Assembly: GCF_014645315.1 (NCBI RefSeq)
Contig: NZ_BMLQ01000003.1
Coordinates: 309,804-373,803 of the forward strand
Source of the DNA: Citricoccus zhacaiensis
GTDB lineage: Bacteria; Actinomycetota; Actinomycetes; Actinomycetales; Micrococcaceae
Length of the DNA: 64,000 nucleotides
Reading direction: 5' to 3'
The notes under the pieces are model-generated. The model ran no database searches, was not told the DNA's origin, and saw only the letters and a program-made list of their open reading frames with translations. This document shows, piece after piece, positions 52,181 to 61,995 of the stretch (within the stretch, counting starts at the first letter, position 1; each line of letters begins with the position of its first letter). Position numbers and translations under genes: made by a program.

Positions 52181-54022
52181 ATGGCCAAAAACTCCTCACT
52201 CGCGTTCGCAGATCGCGCTGTGGCGGAAGCGCCGACCAGTTACGGCAAGCTTCTCGACTGGGTGAAGGAGGTTGCCGAGCTCACGGAGCCCGACTCCGTG
52301 TATTGGGTGGACGGCTCCCAGGAGGAGTACGACCGCCTGGCCGGCGAACTGGTCGAGGCGGGCACCTTCGTCAAGCTCGCCGAGGACAAGTTCCCGAACT
52401 CCTACGCCGCCTTCTCCGACCCCGCCGATGTGGCGCGCGTGGAGGACCGGACGTTCATCTGCTCCGAGAAGGAGGAGGACGCCGGCTTCACCAACAACTG
52501 GATGGACCCGTCCGAGATGAAGGGCATCCTCAAGGACACCTTCGCCGGATCCATGCACGGCCGCACGATGTACGTGATCCCCTTCGTGATGGGCCACCTT
52601 GAGGCCGATGACCCGAAGTTCGGCGTCGAGATCACGGACTCCGCCTACGTGGTGAACTCCATGCGCATCATGGCCCGCATCGGGACGGACGTGCTGAAAA
52701 AGATGGAGGAGACCGAGGCGTTCTTCGTCCCGGCCCTGCACTCCGTCGGTGCCCCGCTCGAGGAGGGCGAGGCCGATGTGGCGTGGCCGTGCAACGAGAC
52801 CAAGTGGATCGTGCACTTCCCCGAGGAGCGCTCCATCTGGTCCTACGGCTCCGGCTACGGCGGCAACGCCCTGCTGGGCAAGAAGTGCTACGCGCTGCGT
52901 ATCGCCTCGGTCATGGCCCGGGACGAGGGATGGCTGGCCGAGCACATGCTGATCCTCAAGCTGACCAACCCGGAGGGCAAGTCCTACACGATCTCCGGCG
53001 CGTTCCCCTCCGCCTGCGGCAAGACCAACCTCGCGCTGATCGAGCCGACCATCGAGGGCTGGAAGGCGGAGACCCTGGGTGATGACATCACCTGGATCCG
53101 CCCCGGCAAGGACGGCGAGTTCCGGGTGGTCAACCCGGAGGCCGGCTACTTCGGCGTGGCACCCGGCACCGGGTGGGGCACCAACCCGAACGCCATGAAG
53201 GCCATCGCCCAGGGCAACTCGATCTTCACCAACGTCGCCCTGACCGATGACGGCGGCGTGTGGTGGGAGGGCATGACGGACGAGGTCCCGGCCCATCTGA
53301 CCGACTGGCGCGGCAATGAATGGACCCCCGAGTCCGGTACCCCTGCCGCCCATCCGAACTCGCGGTTCTGCACCCCGATCGACCAGACGGAGATGCTGGC
53401 CGACGAATACCACGAACCCAACGGGGTCAAGCTGGACGCCATCCTCTTCGGCGGCCGCCGCAAGACCACCATCCCGCTGGTGACCGAGTCCTTCGACTGG
53501 GAGGACGGCATCTTCAAGGGGGCCACCCTCTCCTCGGAGACCACGGCGGCCGCCGTCGGTGCCGTGGGCGTGGTCCGTCGGGACCTGATGGCCATGCTGC
53601 CGTTCATCGGCTATGACGCGGGCGACTACCTGGAGCACTGGGTCAAGGTCTCCGGCGAGGTGGACCAGGCCAAGCTGCCGAAGATCTACCTGGTCAACTG
53701 GTTCCGCCGCAACCGGGACGGCGGCTTCGCCTGGCCCGGCTTCGGGGAGAACTCCCGCGTGCTGAAGTGGGTCGTGGAACGCCTCGAGGGCACGGCCGAT
53801 GCCACCGAGACCCCGGTCGGCTTCGTCCCCACCGCGGACTCGCTGGACCTCTCCGGCCTGGAGCTGTCTGCCGCCGATCTCGAGGACGCCCTCCGCGTGG
53901 ACGCCGAGGAGTGGAAGGACGAGGTGGCCTCCATCGAGGAATGGTTCGCCCGCTTCGGTGCCTCCCTGCCCGCCTCGATCGCCGGCCAGCTGGACGGGTT
54001 GCGCCAGCGCGTCAACGGCTGA
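52181..54022 (+). CDS. pckG: Phosphoenolpyruvate carboxykinase (GTP)
   Basis: The 613-residue enzyme interconverts oxaloacetate and PEP with GTP, the entry step of gluconeogenesis. Landmarks are [38 protein letters not shown], the kinase-1 P-loop FPSACGKTN (about residues 275-283), and [25 protein letters not shown] at the guanine-binding region. GGAGGG lies 7 bases before the ATG at 52181. Upstream, TAGAAT (52072-52077) may be the -10 element. The enzyme would be needed when the cell grows on aromatic acids, because the GalB/aldolase route yields pyruvate and oxaloacetate. Confidence 0.96.
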   Translation: MAKNSSLAFADRAVAEAPTSYGKLLDWVKEVAELTEPDSVYWVDGSQEEYDRLAGELVEAGTFVKLAEDKFPNSYAAFSDPADVARVEDRTFICSEKEEDAGFTNNWMDPSEMKGILKDTFAGSMHGRTMYVIPFVMGHLEADDPKFGVEITDSAYVVNSMRIMARIGTDVLKKMEETEAFFVPALHSVGAPLEEGEADVAWPCNETKWIVHFPEERSIWSYGSGYGGNALLGKKCYALRIASVMARDEGWLAEHMLILKLTNPEGKSYTISGAFPSACGKTNLALIEPTIEGWKAETLGDDITWIRPGKDGEFRVVNPEAGYFGVAPGTGWGTNPNAMKAIAQGNSIFTNVALTDDGGVWWEGMTDEVPAHLTDWRGNEWTPESGTPAAHPNSRFCTPIDQTEMLADEYHEPNGVKLDAILFGGRRKTTIPLVTESFDWEDGIFKGATLSSETTAAAVGAVGVVRRDLMAMLPFIGYDAGDYLEHWVKVSGEVDQAKLPKIYLVNWFRRNRDGGFAWPGFGENSRVLKWVVERLEGTADATETPVGFVPTADSLDLSGLELSAADLEDALRVDAEEWKDEVASIEEWFARFGASLPASIAGQLDGLRQRVNG

Positions 54023-54043
54023 CCACGCTGACTCCGTTGGCTA

Positions 54044-54085
54044 CGCCGCCGCCCGGTACCGCTTCGGTGCCGGGCGGCGGCGTTT
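54044..54085 (+). terminator. Intrinsic terminator of pckG
   Basis: A 17-base GC-rich stem (CGCCGCCGCCCGGTACC with GGTGCCGGGCGGCGGCG, one G-T pair) closes a GCTTC loop and is followed by TTTAA. It lies 22 bp after the pckG stop. Confidence 0.85.
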
Positions 54086-54199
54086 AACCGAGCAGGACCA
54101 CGCAGGTCGCCTCCTCCACAGGGCACGACGGCGGCGCCCTCCTCCACCGTTCGGCGCACCGGGCGCTGGGGTGTCCGTCCCGGCTGGAATACTGGCCGC

Positions 54200-56407
54200 A
54201 TGGCGCACAATGACAACGACGGTGACTTCCCTGGCGACACCTCGACGGCCCGGGAGGCTCTGCGGGCCGAGGCCCGTGAGGTCCTGTGCCGGCTGGTGGG
54301 CCGCGAGGACGCGGACTTCCACCCCGGCCAGTTCGAGGCGATCGAGGCCCTGGTGGCGGATCGGCGCCGGGCTTTGGTGGTCCAGCGGACCGGCTGGGGC
54401 AAGTCCGCGGTGTACTTCGTGGCCTCCCTCTTGCTGCGTGCACGGGGTGCGGGCCCCACGTTGATCGTCTCGCCGCTGCTGGCACTGATGCGGGACCAGG
54501 TCTCCGCGGCGGGCCGCGCCGGGGTGCGCGCCGAAGCCATCAACTCCGCGAACGCCACCGAATGGGACCAGATTCGGGAGCGGCTCGCTGCAGACACGGT
54601 GGACGTGCTGCTGGTGTCCCCCGAGCGGCTCAACAACCCGCAGTTCCGGGACGTGCAATTGCCGGACCTCATCCGCCGGACCGGGATGCTGGTGGTGGAT
54701 GAGGCGCACTGCATCTCGGACTGGGGCCATGACTTCCGTCCCGACTACCGGCGGATCCGGGACCTCATCGCCCAACTGCCCGGTGCCGGTGACCGCCGTG
54801 TGCCGGTGCTGGCCACCACGGCCACCGCCAATGAGCGCGTGGTCCAGGACGTCGCCGAACAATTGGGCGTGGCCGGAGCAGAGGGCTCGGGCGAGGTCTT
54901 CGTCCTGCGCGGTCCGCTGGCCCGTTCCTCCCTGCGGCTAGGGGTGCTGCGCATGCCGAGCCCCGCCAGTCGGCTCGCCTGGCTGCTGACGCACCTGGAC
55001 TCGCTGCCCGGGTCCGGGATCGTCTACGCACTCACCGTCTCCGCGGCCGAGGACACCGCGCGCGCCCTGCGGGACGCCGGCCATGAGGTGGTGTCCTACA
55101 CCGGGCGAACCGACCCGGAACAGCGGGCCGAACTGGAGCAGGCCCTGAAGGACAACCGGGTCAAGGCCCTGGTCGCCACCTCGGCCCTGGGCATGGGCTT
55201 TGACAAGCCGGACCTGGGCTTCGTGGTCCACCTCGGCGCACCCAGCTCTCCGGTGGCCTACTACCAGCAGGTCGGCCGCGCCGGCCGTGCCACGGACCAC
55301 GCCGATGTGCTGCTGCTGCCCGGCACCGAGGATCGCGAGATCTGGCGCTACTTCGCCACCACGTCCATGCCGGACGAGCACCAGGCCCGGGCCGTGCTGG
55401 GAGAGCTGGAGGCCGCCGGTAAACCGCTGTCCGTCCCCGCCCTGGAGACCCGGGTGGACCTGAAGCGCACCCCGCTGGAGCTGCTGCTCAAGGTCCTGGC
55501 CGTGGACGGGGCCGTGGAACGCACCCAGGGTGGCTGGCAGCGGACCAGGCAGCCGTGGACGTATGACGGCGAACGCTACGGCCGGGTGGCCCAGGCCCGC
55601 CTCGCCGAGGAGAAGCTCATGCTGGACTACGAGAACACGTCCGGATGCCGCATGGAGTTCCTCTCGCATGTCCTGGATGACCCGGAGGCGGCGCCCTGCG
55701 GCAGGTGTGACAACTGCGCCGGCCGGTGGTTCCCCACGGGCATCGACGAGACGGCCAAGGGCAGTGCCTCGAAGGCGTTGGGCCGGGTGGGGGTACCCAT
55801 CGAACCGCGCCGGAGCTGGCCCAGCGGTATGGACAGGCTGGGGGTGCCCCTGAAGGGCCGCATCCCGGAGGATTCCCAGGTGGCCGAGGGGCGGGCCGTG
55901 GCCCGGCTGACTGACCTGGGCTGGGGCGGACGGCTGCGCACCCTGTTCACGGTCGCAGAAGGGGGTGTGCAGGATGCTCCCGTGGAGCAGGACCTGCTGC
56001 AGGGAGCAGTCCAGGTCCTGGCGTCCTGGGACTGGGAGGAACGGCCCATCGCGGTGGTCTCCATGCCGTCCCGCTCGCGCCCCCAGTTGGTGGGCTCCTT
56101 CGCGGAGGGCATCGCCCGGATCGGCCGCCTGCCGTATCTGGGCTCCCTCGACCTCGTGGACGGAGGGCCTCGCGGGGAGTCCGGCGGCAACAGTGCCTTC
56201 CGGTTGGCCTCGGTCTGGCGGATGTTCTCCGTCCCCGAGGAGCTGGCCTCCGCATTGGCCTCCGCCCGAGAATCCGGACGGCACGGCCCGGTGCTCCTCA
56301 TCGACGATCGCACGGACAGCCGCTGGACGCTGACCGAGGCCGGGCGCGTCCTGCGCGAGGCCGGGGCCAGTGGGGTGCTGCCCTTCGTCCTGGCTCTGAA
56401 CGGGTAG
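54200..56407 (+). CDS. recQ: RecQ-family DNA helicase with a C-terminal phosphoribosyltransferase-like segment
   Basis: The 735-residue protein has RecQ helicase motifs: motif I RTGWGKS (63-69), motif II DEAH (167-170) followed by CISDWGHDFRPDY, motif V/VI STSALGMGFDKP-like ATSALGMGFDKPDLG, and QQVGRAGR. The zinc-binding cysteines are at Cys483 and CGRCDNC (500-506). No HRDC domain follows. Instead there is a ~170-residue tail with PVLLIDDRTDSRWTLTEAGRVLREAGA (about 696-722), which resembles the PRPP-binding loop of type I phosphoribosyltransferases. Motif I has Arg and Trp where PTGxGKS is usual. The role is unwinding in recombination and repair, and the tail function is unknown. Confidence 0.88.
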   Translation: MAHNDNDGDFPGDTSTAREALRAEAREVLCRLVGREDADFHPGQFEAIEALVADRRRALVVQRTGWGKSAVYFVASLLLRARGAGPTLIVSPLLALMRDQVSAAGRAGVRAEAINSANATEWDQIRERLAADTVDVLLVSPERLNNPQFRDVQLPDLIRRTGMLVVDEAHCISDWGHDFRPDYRRIRDLIAQLPGAGDRRVPVLATTATANERVVQDVAEQLGVAGAEGSGEVFVLRGPLARSSLRLGVLRMPSPASRLAWLLTHLDSLPGSGIVYALTVSAAEDTARALRDAGHEVVSYTGRTDPEQRAELEQALKDNRVKALVATSALGMGFDKPDLGFVVHLGAPSSPVAYYQQVGRAGRATDHADVLLLPGTEDREIWRYFATTSMPDEHQARAVLGELEAAGKPLSVPALETRVDLKRTPLELLLKVLAVDGAVERTQGGWQRTRQPWTYDGERYGRVAQARLAEEKLMLDYENTSGCRMEFLSHVLDDPEAAPCGRCDNCAGRWFPTGIDETAKGSASKALGRVGVPIEPRRSWPSGMDRLGVPLKGRIPEDSQVAEGRAVARLTDLGWGGRLRTLFTVAEGGVQDAPVEQDLLQGAVQVLASWDWEERPIAVVSMPSRSRPQLVGSFAEGIARIGRLPYLGSLDLVDGGPRGESGGNSAFRLASVWRMFSVPEELASALASARESGRHGPVLLIDDRTDSRWTLTEAGRVLREAGASGVLPFVLALNG

Positions 56408-56436
56408 ACATCCAGCGGGGGAGATAACGTGGTCTC

Positions 56437-57747
56437 ATGGACCTCAACACCCTGCTGAATGTGGCCCTCGTCGTGCTCTTCGTGCTGATCGGTGGAGTGT
56501 TCGCCGGCACGGAGATGGCCATCGTCAACCTGCGGCAATCCCAGACCCAGGCGATCGAGGACAGCGGACCGCGGGGCGCTAAGACCGCGGCGCTGGTCCG
56601 TGACCCCAACCTGTTCCTCTCTGCCGTGCAGATCGGCGTCACCGTCGCCGGTTTCTTCTCCTCGGCCTACGGGGCCTCCACGATCGCGCCGGACCTCGCG
56701 CCCGTCCTGGTCGGTTGGGGGCTCGGGGAGCAGGCCGCGAGCACCGTGGCCCTGGTGGGCATGACCCTGGTCATCGCCTACCTGTCCCTGGTGTTCGGTG
56801 AGCTCGTGCCGAAGCGGATGGCGATGCAGAATGCGGTGGGCTTCACCAAGGTCCTGGCTCCGCCGTTGGGAGCCTTCGCCGTCCTGATGCGCCCGGTCAT
56901 CGGGCTGCTCTCGGTGTCCACCAACGTGGTGGTCCGCCTGCTCGGCGGCGATCCGAAGGCTCACCAGGAGGCGGTCTCCGCCGAGGAGATCCGCTCGATG
57001 GTGAGCACATCGGAGGCGCTCGAGGACACGGACCGGCACGTGCTGCAGTCCGTGTTCGAAGCCGCTGACCGCACGGTGGTGGAAGTCATGCGGCCGCGGC
57101 CCGAGGTGAACTTCCTGGCCGGGGAGACCAGCGTGGCCGAGGCCCTGCGGCAGTTGGCCGACCTGCCCAACTCGCGTTACCCCATCACCGGGGAGGACTC
57201 GGATGATGTCCTCGGCTTCATCCACATCCGCGACCTGTTGCGGGTGCCGGACCCGTCAACGACGCTGGCCGGGATCGCCCGCGAGATCACCGTGCTGCCC
57301 GGCACAGTGGACGTGTTGCATGCCCTGAGCCGCATGCGGTCCAGCGGCAACCAGATCGCCCTGGTCATCGACGAATACGGGGGCACCGACGGGATCGTCA
57401 CGCTGGAGGACCTGCTGGAGGAACTCGTCGGGGACATCTACGACGAGTTCGATGACAGCCTGGCCGCGGAGGACAACGCCCTGGCGTGGGGAGAGGATGC
57501 CGAGGTGGACGGCGGACTGATCCTGCAGGAACTGGCCCAGCAGACCGGCGTCGAACTGCCGGACGACGGCTCCTACGAGACCGTCGGCGGCTTCGTGATG
57601 GCCCAGCTGGGGCGCGTCCCCGAGGCGGGGGATCGGGTGGAGGCCGAAGGGGCTGGTCTGGAGGTCCTGGACATGGACGGCCACCGGGTCGGACGCGTCC
57701 GGATCACCCGCACCTCGGACCCCGAACGCGTTGAGGGCAGAGGGTAG
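56437..57747 (+). CDS. CNNM/CorC-type membrane protein with CBS pair (HlyC/CorC family)
   Basis: The 436-residue protein has an N-terminal DUF21/CNNM membrane domain (residues 1-180, three to four helices, with GVFAGTEMAIVNLRQSQ and FGELVPKRMAMQN). Two CBS motifs follow (about 205-325, ending EYGGTDGIVTLEDLLEELVGDI), then a C-terminal CorC/HlyC domain. Relatives export Mg2+ or Co2+; older names call them hemolysins, but there is no evidence for haemolysis. It starts 29 bp after recQ. Confidence 0.9.
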   Translation: MDLNTLLNVALVVLFVLIGGVFAGTEMAIVNLRQSQTQAIEDSGPRGAKTAALVRDPNLFLSAVQIGVTVAGFFSSAYGASTIAPDLAPVLVGWGLGEQAASTVALVGMTLVIAYLSLVFGELVPKRMAMQNAVGFTKVLAPPLGAFAVLMRPVIGLLSVSTNVVVRLLGGDPKAHQEAVSAEEIRSMVSTSEALEDTDRHVLQSVFEAADRTVVEVMRPRPEVNFLAGETSVAEALRQLADLPNSRYPITGEDSDDVLGFIHIRDLLRVPDPSTTLAGIAREITVLPGTVDVLHALSRMRSSGNQIALVIDEYGGTDGIVTLEDLLEELVGDIYDEFDDSLAAEDNALAWGEDAEVDGGLILQELAQQTGVELPDDGSYETVGGFVMAQLGRVPEAGDRVEAEGAGLEVLDMDGHRVGRVRITRTSDPERVEGRG

Positions 57748-57789
57748 TCCTGGTCTCCGCCCCCCACCGCTGACCAGGCGTTCAGGCGT

Positions 57790-59310
57790 TCAGGCGTCCT
57801 GGCGCACGAGGTTGAGGACGGCGTCGCGGACGCGGGTCATGGTGCCGGCGTCGTGGGCCTCGCCGTTGTAGCGCAGGAACGGTTCGGTGTTGGACGGGCG
57901 CAGGTTGAACCACCAGGTGCCGTCCACCGCGGTCACGGTGGTGCCGTCCATGCCGTCCACGAGCACCTCGATGCCGGCCAGGCCCTGGTCCTGTAGGCAT
58001 GGCTCACAGGTCGTCGCGAGACCGCCGTCGACGCGGCCGTCCTCGATCCAGCCGGAGGCGAACACCTCCAGGACCCGGTCCACGGCGCCGGCCTTGTCCT
58101 CGACCTCGGAGTTGATCTCGCCGGAAGCGGCGTACGGGTCGTACTCGGCCGCCAGCTCGGACAGCGGCAACTCCTGGGTCCCGAGGGCCGCCAGCACGTG
58201 CATGGCCGCGAGCATCCCGGTGTCCGCGTTGTAGAAGTCGCGGAAGTAGTAGTGCGCGGAGTGCTCGCCGCCGAACACGGCCCCCTCGGCGGCCATGACG
58301 GCCTTGATGAAGGAATGGCCCACCCGGGTCTTCACGGCGCGGCCGCCCTCAGCCGCCACCAGTTCGGGGACGGCATGGGAGGTGATGAGGTTGTGGATGA
58401 TCACCGGCTCCGGCTCCGGGGCCTGCACGGCCCCGTTGACGGTGTCCCCGGCCCGGGCCCGGGCGATCTCGCGGCGGGCCACCAGGCCGGTGACCGCGGA
58501 GGGGGAGACGGGGGTGCCCTGCTCGTCGATCACGAAGCAGCGGTCGGCGTCGCCGTCGAAGGCCAGGCCGATGTCCGCGCCGTGGGCCAGGACGGCCCGC
58601 TGCAGGTCACGTAGGTTCTCCGGTTCCAGCGGGTTGGCCGGATGGTTGGGGAAGGTGCCGTCCAGTTCGAAGTACAGCGGCTCGATCTGCAGCGGCAGGC
58701 CCTCCAGCACGGTGTCGCCGAGGACTGCGGGGGTGGTCTTGCCGGCCATCCCGTTGCCGGCATCCACCACGACCTTCAACTCCCGGATGCCGGACAGGTC
58801 CACGAGGGAGCGCAGATAGGCGGCATAGCCGGCGAGCATGTCCTGCTCCGTCACGGTCCCGGGGGCCTCCACCGCCGGGATCTCGCCGGCGTCGAGGTAG
58901 CGCTGGGCCACATCACGGATCTCGTACAGCCCGGTGTCCGAGGACACCGGGACCGCGCCGGCCTTCGCCATCTTCATGCCGTTGTAGGCGGCAGGATTGT
59001 GGGAGGCGGTGAAGACCACCCCGGCGGCCTGCTCCACACCACAGGCGTAGTACAGCATGTCCGTGGAGATCAGCCCCAGCATCACCACGTCCGCCCCGCG
59101 GGAGGTGGCCCCGTCCGCGAAGGCCCGGGCGAACTCAGGCGAGGACGGGCGCATGTCCCCACCGACCAGCACCCGGGAGCCAGCCAGGCCCAGCACATCC
59201 ACGAAGGCCGCGCCCACGGCCCTGACGGATCCCTCAGTGATCGATTCCCCGACGATGCCGCGCACGTCATAAGCCTTGAAGGACTGGGTGAGATCCACAG
59301 AAGTCGTCAT
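57790..59310 (-). CDS. manB: Phosphomannomutase/phosphoglucomutase
   Basis: The 506-residue α-D-phosphohexomutase interconverts hexose 6- and 1-phosphates. The phosphoserine loop is FTASHNP (Ser103), the Mg2+ loop DGDADR (252-257), the sugar loop GGEHSAHY, and the phosphate-binding end RPSNTEPFLR. It probably supplies mannose 1-phosphate or glucose 1-phosphate for cell-wall glycans and, with GlgC at 36100, for glycogen. It is divergent from the MFS gene at 59385. Confidence 0.93.
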   Translation of the reverse strand: MTTSVDLTQSFKAYDVRGIVGESITEGSVRAVGAAFVDVLGLAGSRVLVGGDMRPSSPEFARAFADGATSRGADVVMLGLISTDMLYYACGVEQAAGVVFTASHNPAAYNGMKMAKAGAVPVSSDTGLYEIRDVAQRYLDAGEIPAVEAPGTVTEQDMLAGYAAYLRSLVDLSGIRELKVVVDAGNGMAGKTTPAVLGDTVLEGLPLQIEPLYFELDGTFPNHPANPLEPENLRDLQRAVLAHGADIGLAFDGDADRCFVIDEQGTPVSPSAVTGLVARREIARARAGDTVNGAVQAPEPEPVIIHNLITSHAVPELVAAEGGRAVKTRVGHSFIKAVMAAEGAVFGGEHSAHYYFRDFYNADTGMLAAMHVLAALGTQELPLSELAAEYDPYAASGEINSEVEDKAGAVDRVLEVFASGWIEDGRVDGGLATTCEPCLQDQGLAGIEVLVDGMDGTTVTAVDGTWWFNLRPSNTEPFLRYNGEAHDAGTMTRVRDAVLNLVRQDA

Positions 59311-59384
59311 GGGAGTCAATCCTAGGCCAGCTCGTGAGACCAGCGCGGTCAAAGGGTCCTGGTCACGGGGCTAGAGTCGGGATC

Positions 59385-60584
59385 GTGGAGACAGGCACGT
59401 CAGGACCGTGGTCCGGACACATTCCCGGGACCCCCGGCTACCGCCGCCTGCTGCTAGGACTGTTCCTGGCCGGCGTCGCAACCTTCGCCCAGCTGTACTC
59501 CCCGCAGGGCCTGCTCCCGCTGATCAGCGGGGACCTCGGTATCACCGCCTCCGATGCCGCCCTCATGGTCTCCCTGGCCACCCTGGGACTGGCCATCGGC
59601 GTGATCCCGTGGTCTTATGCCGGTGACCGTTTCGGCCGGAAGCGGGTCATGGGGTGGGCCATCATGGCGGCCTGTGCCTTCTCGTTGACGGCGGTGGCCG
59701 TGCCGGATCTCGAGGCCATCCTGGCCTTCCGCCTCCTTGAAGGGTTTGCCCTCGGGGGCGTTCCGGCGCTGGCCCTGGCCTACCTCAACGAGGAGGTCAG
59801 CTCCGCCTCCTCGGCCCTGGCGGCCGGAACGTACATCTCCGGAACAACCCTCGGCGGGCTGGCCGGGCGTCTCCTGGCCGCGCCCGTCGGGGAGCTGACG
59901 GACTGGCGACTCGGCATGCTCGCCGTCACCGTGTTGTCCGTGGCCTGCGCCATCGCCTTCCTGATCCTGGCCCCGGCTGCCCGGGGCTTCACGCCGCACC
60001 GGACCACCTTCCGGCAGGCGGTCCGTGCGTTGGCGGGCAACCTGCGGTCCCCGGCCCTGCTGATCATCTACGCCCAGGGGTTGCTGCTGATGGGCGGATT
60101 CGTGGCGATGTACAACTACCTCGGATTCCACCTGGCCGGTGACCCGTTCAACCTGCCCATCGCGGTGGTGTCCCTGGTCTTCGTGGCCTACCTGGCCGGG
60201 ACCGGGACCTCGCCGCTGGCCGGTCGACTGGCCGGGCGCCACGGGCGCCGGCCAGTGCTGCTGGTGTCCACGGGGTCCATGATCGCCGGGGTGCTGCTCA
60301 CCCTGGTCCCCTCCCTGTGGGTGATGCTGCCGGCCACGATCATCTTCACCGGCGGGTTCTTCGCGGCCCACGCGGTGGCGTCCGGCTGGGCGGGGGCGGC
60401 CGCCGTGGCCGGCCGGGCGCAGTCGGCCTCGCTCTACAACTTCGGCTACTACGCGGGCTCCAGCCTGTTCGGCTGGCTCGGCGGGGTGTTCCTGGCGGGG
60501 GCCGGTTGGCCTGGTCCCGTACTCATGACGGCGGCCCTCGCGGTGGTGGCGGCGATCCTGGGTTGGTTCATGCGCGGTAGATGA
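59385..60584 (+). CDS. MFS transporter, YnfM/AraJ-like drug/metabolite exporter
   Basis: The 399-residue protein has 12 predicted membrane segments. The motif-A loop is WSYAGDRFGRKRVM, and LLEGFALGGVPALALAYLNEE together with FTGGFFAAHAVASGWAG place it in the YnfM/Bcr-like exporter group. The GTG at 59385 is the first start near the hydrophobic core; the upstream 17 in-frame residues are polar and Arg/Gly-rich. The stop overlaps a LacI-like palindrome at 60582. Confidence 0.85.
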   Translation: METGTSGPWSGHIPGTPGYRRLLLGLFLAGVATFAQLYSPQGLLPLISGDLGITASDAALMVSLATLGLAIGVIPWSYAGDRFGRKRVMGWAIMAACAFSLTAVAVPDLEAILAFRLLEGFALGGVPALALAYLNEEVSSASSALAAGTYISGTTLGGLAGRLLAAPVGELTDWRLGMLAVTVLSVACAIAFLILAPAARGFTPHRTTFRQAVRALAGNLRSPALLIIYAQGLLLMGGFVAMYNYLGFHLAGDPFNLPIAVVSLVFVAYLAGTGTSPLAGRLAGRHGRRPVLLVSTGSMIAGVLLTLVPSLWVMLPATIIFTGGFFAAHAVASGWAGAAAVAGRAQSASLYNFGYYAGSSLFGWLGGVFLAGAGWPGPVLMTAALAVVAAILGWFMRGR

Positions 60585-60595
60585 GAACGCTCTCA
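60582..60595. promoter_or_regulatory. LacI-family-like operator
   Basis: TGAGAACGCTCTCA is a near-perfect 14-base palindrome centred on CG, the form bound by many LacI/GalR proteins. Its first bases are the stop codon of the MFS gene, and it lies 100 bp before the P-loop gene at 60695. No LacI-family gene is in the window. Confidence 0.45.
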
Positions 60596-60694
60596 TTCCG
60601 GACTCATGCACCCCTCATGGCGTGTTGGTTCCATGGTTCTTGAGGCCGGCGGAACACCCCGGACGGTCACTGAAACACAGCGAGAGGCCACGCC

Positions 60695-61861
60695 ATGACC
60701 ATCGAGATGACTCAACCGGGCAGCGCCCTGACCATCGTTGACACCATCGGTGCCACCTACCAGCGGGCAGAGCTTCCGGCTCGCATCCAAGCCGCCTACA
60801 CCACCCGCTTCGTCGACGCCGCTCTGGCCGCGGACCGCTCCGCCTTCCACCTGGCCAGCGGCCCCACTGTCACTCCGCAGCCCGGCGACGTGGTCGTGGC
60901 CCGTGTGAGCGAGATCCTCAACCACAAGCGCGTGGAGACCCCCGAGTCCCGCAAGGCCATCCTCTTCCCCGGCCACGTCGTAATGCTGGCGTACGGCCAC
61001 CGCTACGCCGCCGACCAATTCCTGGCCCACGTGCCGGACTCCCTGGAACCCTGCCACCTGGTCGCCGCCGGCGGCGTGGCCGGCATGGTCACCGAGCAAC
61101 ACGCGGACATGGACGATCCGACGAGGATCGAGCCGCTGGGCCTGCTCGCGGATGAGTCCGGCATCGTCAACCTCTCCCGCTTCGCCCCGTACTCGCTGAA
61201 CCCGGTTCCGGCCCTCGGTGCTCCCGCCGAAGAGTTGGACGCCGCCCTGCCAGGCCGCCCGACCGTGGTCGCCGTGCTCGGTACCTCGATGAACTCCGGC
61301 AAGTCCACCGCCATGGCCACCCTCGTCAACGGCCTGACCAACGCCGGGCTGACGGTCTCCGCCGGGAAGTCCACCGGCACCGGCGCCGGCAACGACCCGA
61401 TGATCTACGTGGACGGAGGCGCTGCCAAGGTCCTGGACTTCACCGACTTCGGGTATCCCACCACCTTCAAGCTCGACTTCGAGCAGGTCCGCTCGTTGAC
61501 GGTGAACCTGGTGGATGCCATGGCGGAGACCGATACCGATGTGGTTGTCGTCGAGATCGCCGACGGCGTGTACCAAGGCGAGACCGCCCGGCTGCTGCAC
61601 GATCCGCTCTTCCAGTCCGTGGTGGACCGCGTGGTCTTCGCCGCCGGTGACGCCCTCGGTGCCGTGGGCGGCGTCCGCGAACTACAGGACGCCGGCCTGG
61701 ATGTGGCCGCGGTCTCGGGGGTGCTGACCTCCTCCCCGCTGGCCACCGCCGAGGCCAACGAGGTGCTGGCCTGCCTCGGGGTGCCCGTCATCGACACCTA
61801 CGAACTCACGAGCGCAGCCGTCTCGACCGGCCTGCTGCCCCGGGCCGGGAGAACATCCTGA
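60695..61861 (+). CDS. P-loop NTPase of unknown function (DUF1611-like)
   Basis: The 388-residue protein has an N-terminal ~200-residue domain with a conserved-looking ILNHKRVETPESRKAILFPGH block. A C-terminal P-loop domain follows, with Walker A LGTSMNSGKSTAMATLV (about residues 197-213) and a Walker-B-like VVVVEIADG. The arrangement resembles DUF1611-type and BioD/CobQ-like P-loop proteins, some of which are ligases. No exact family assignment is possible by eye. The stop overlaps, by four bases, a CTG that could start the next gene, so the two are probably coupled. A LacI-like palindrome lies upstream. Confidence 0.75.
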   Translation: MTIEMTQPGSALTIVDTIGATYQRAELPARIQAAYTTRFVDAALAADRSAFHLASGPTVTPQPGDVVVARVSEILNHKRVETPESRKAILFPGHVVMLAYGHRYAADQFLAHVPDSLEPCHLVAAGGVAGMVTEQHADMDDPTRIEPLGLLADESGIVNLSRFAPYSLNPVPALGAPAEELDAALPGRPTVVAVLGTSMNSGKSTAMATLVNGLTNAGLTVSAGKSTGTGAGNDPMIYVDGGAAKVLDFTDFGYPTTFKLDFEQVRSLTVNLVDAMAETDTDVVVVEIADGVYQGETARLLHDPLFQSVVDRVVFAAGDALGAVGGVRELQDAGLDVAAVSGVLTSSPLATAEANEVLACLGVPVIDTYELTSAAVSTGLLPRAGRTS

Positions 61862-61995
61862 ACCCGGACCGTCCCCAGCGCCGGTTCCGGCTGTCGGCTG
61901 ACGACACCGCTGAGGCCCTGGGTGACAGCGCCGTCGGTGCCGCCACGGACCAGGAGGACGAAGGCACGACCGAGGCCACCGGCCGGGGGGAGCGG

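Noticed and set aside
57774-57805. Tandem TTCAGGCG-like units after the CorC-type gene
   Set aside because: Only two exact units plus degenerate flanks, at the end of the phosphohexomutase gene; too short to call a repeat element.
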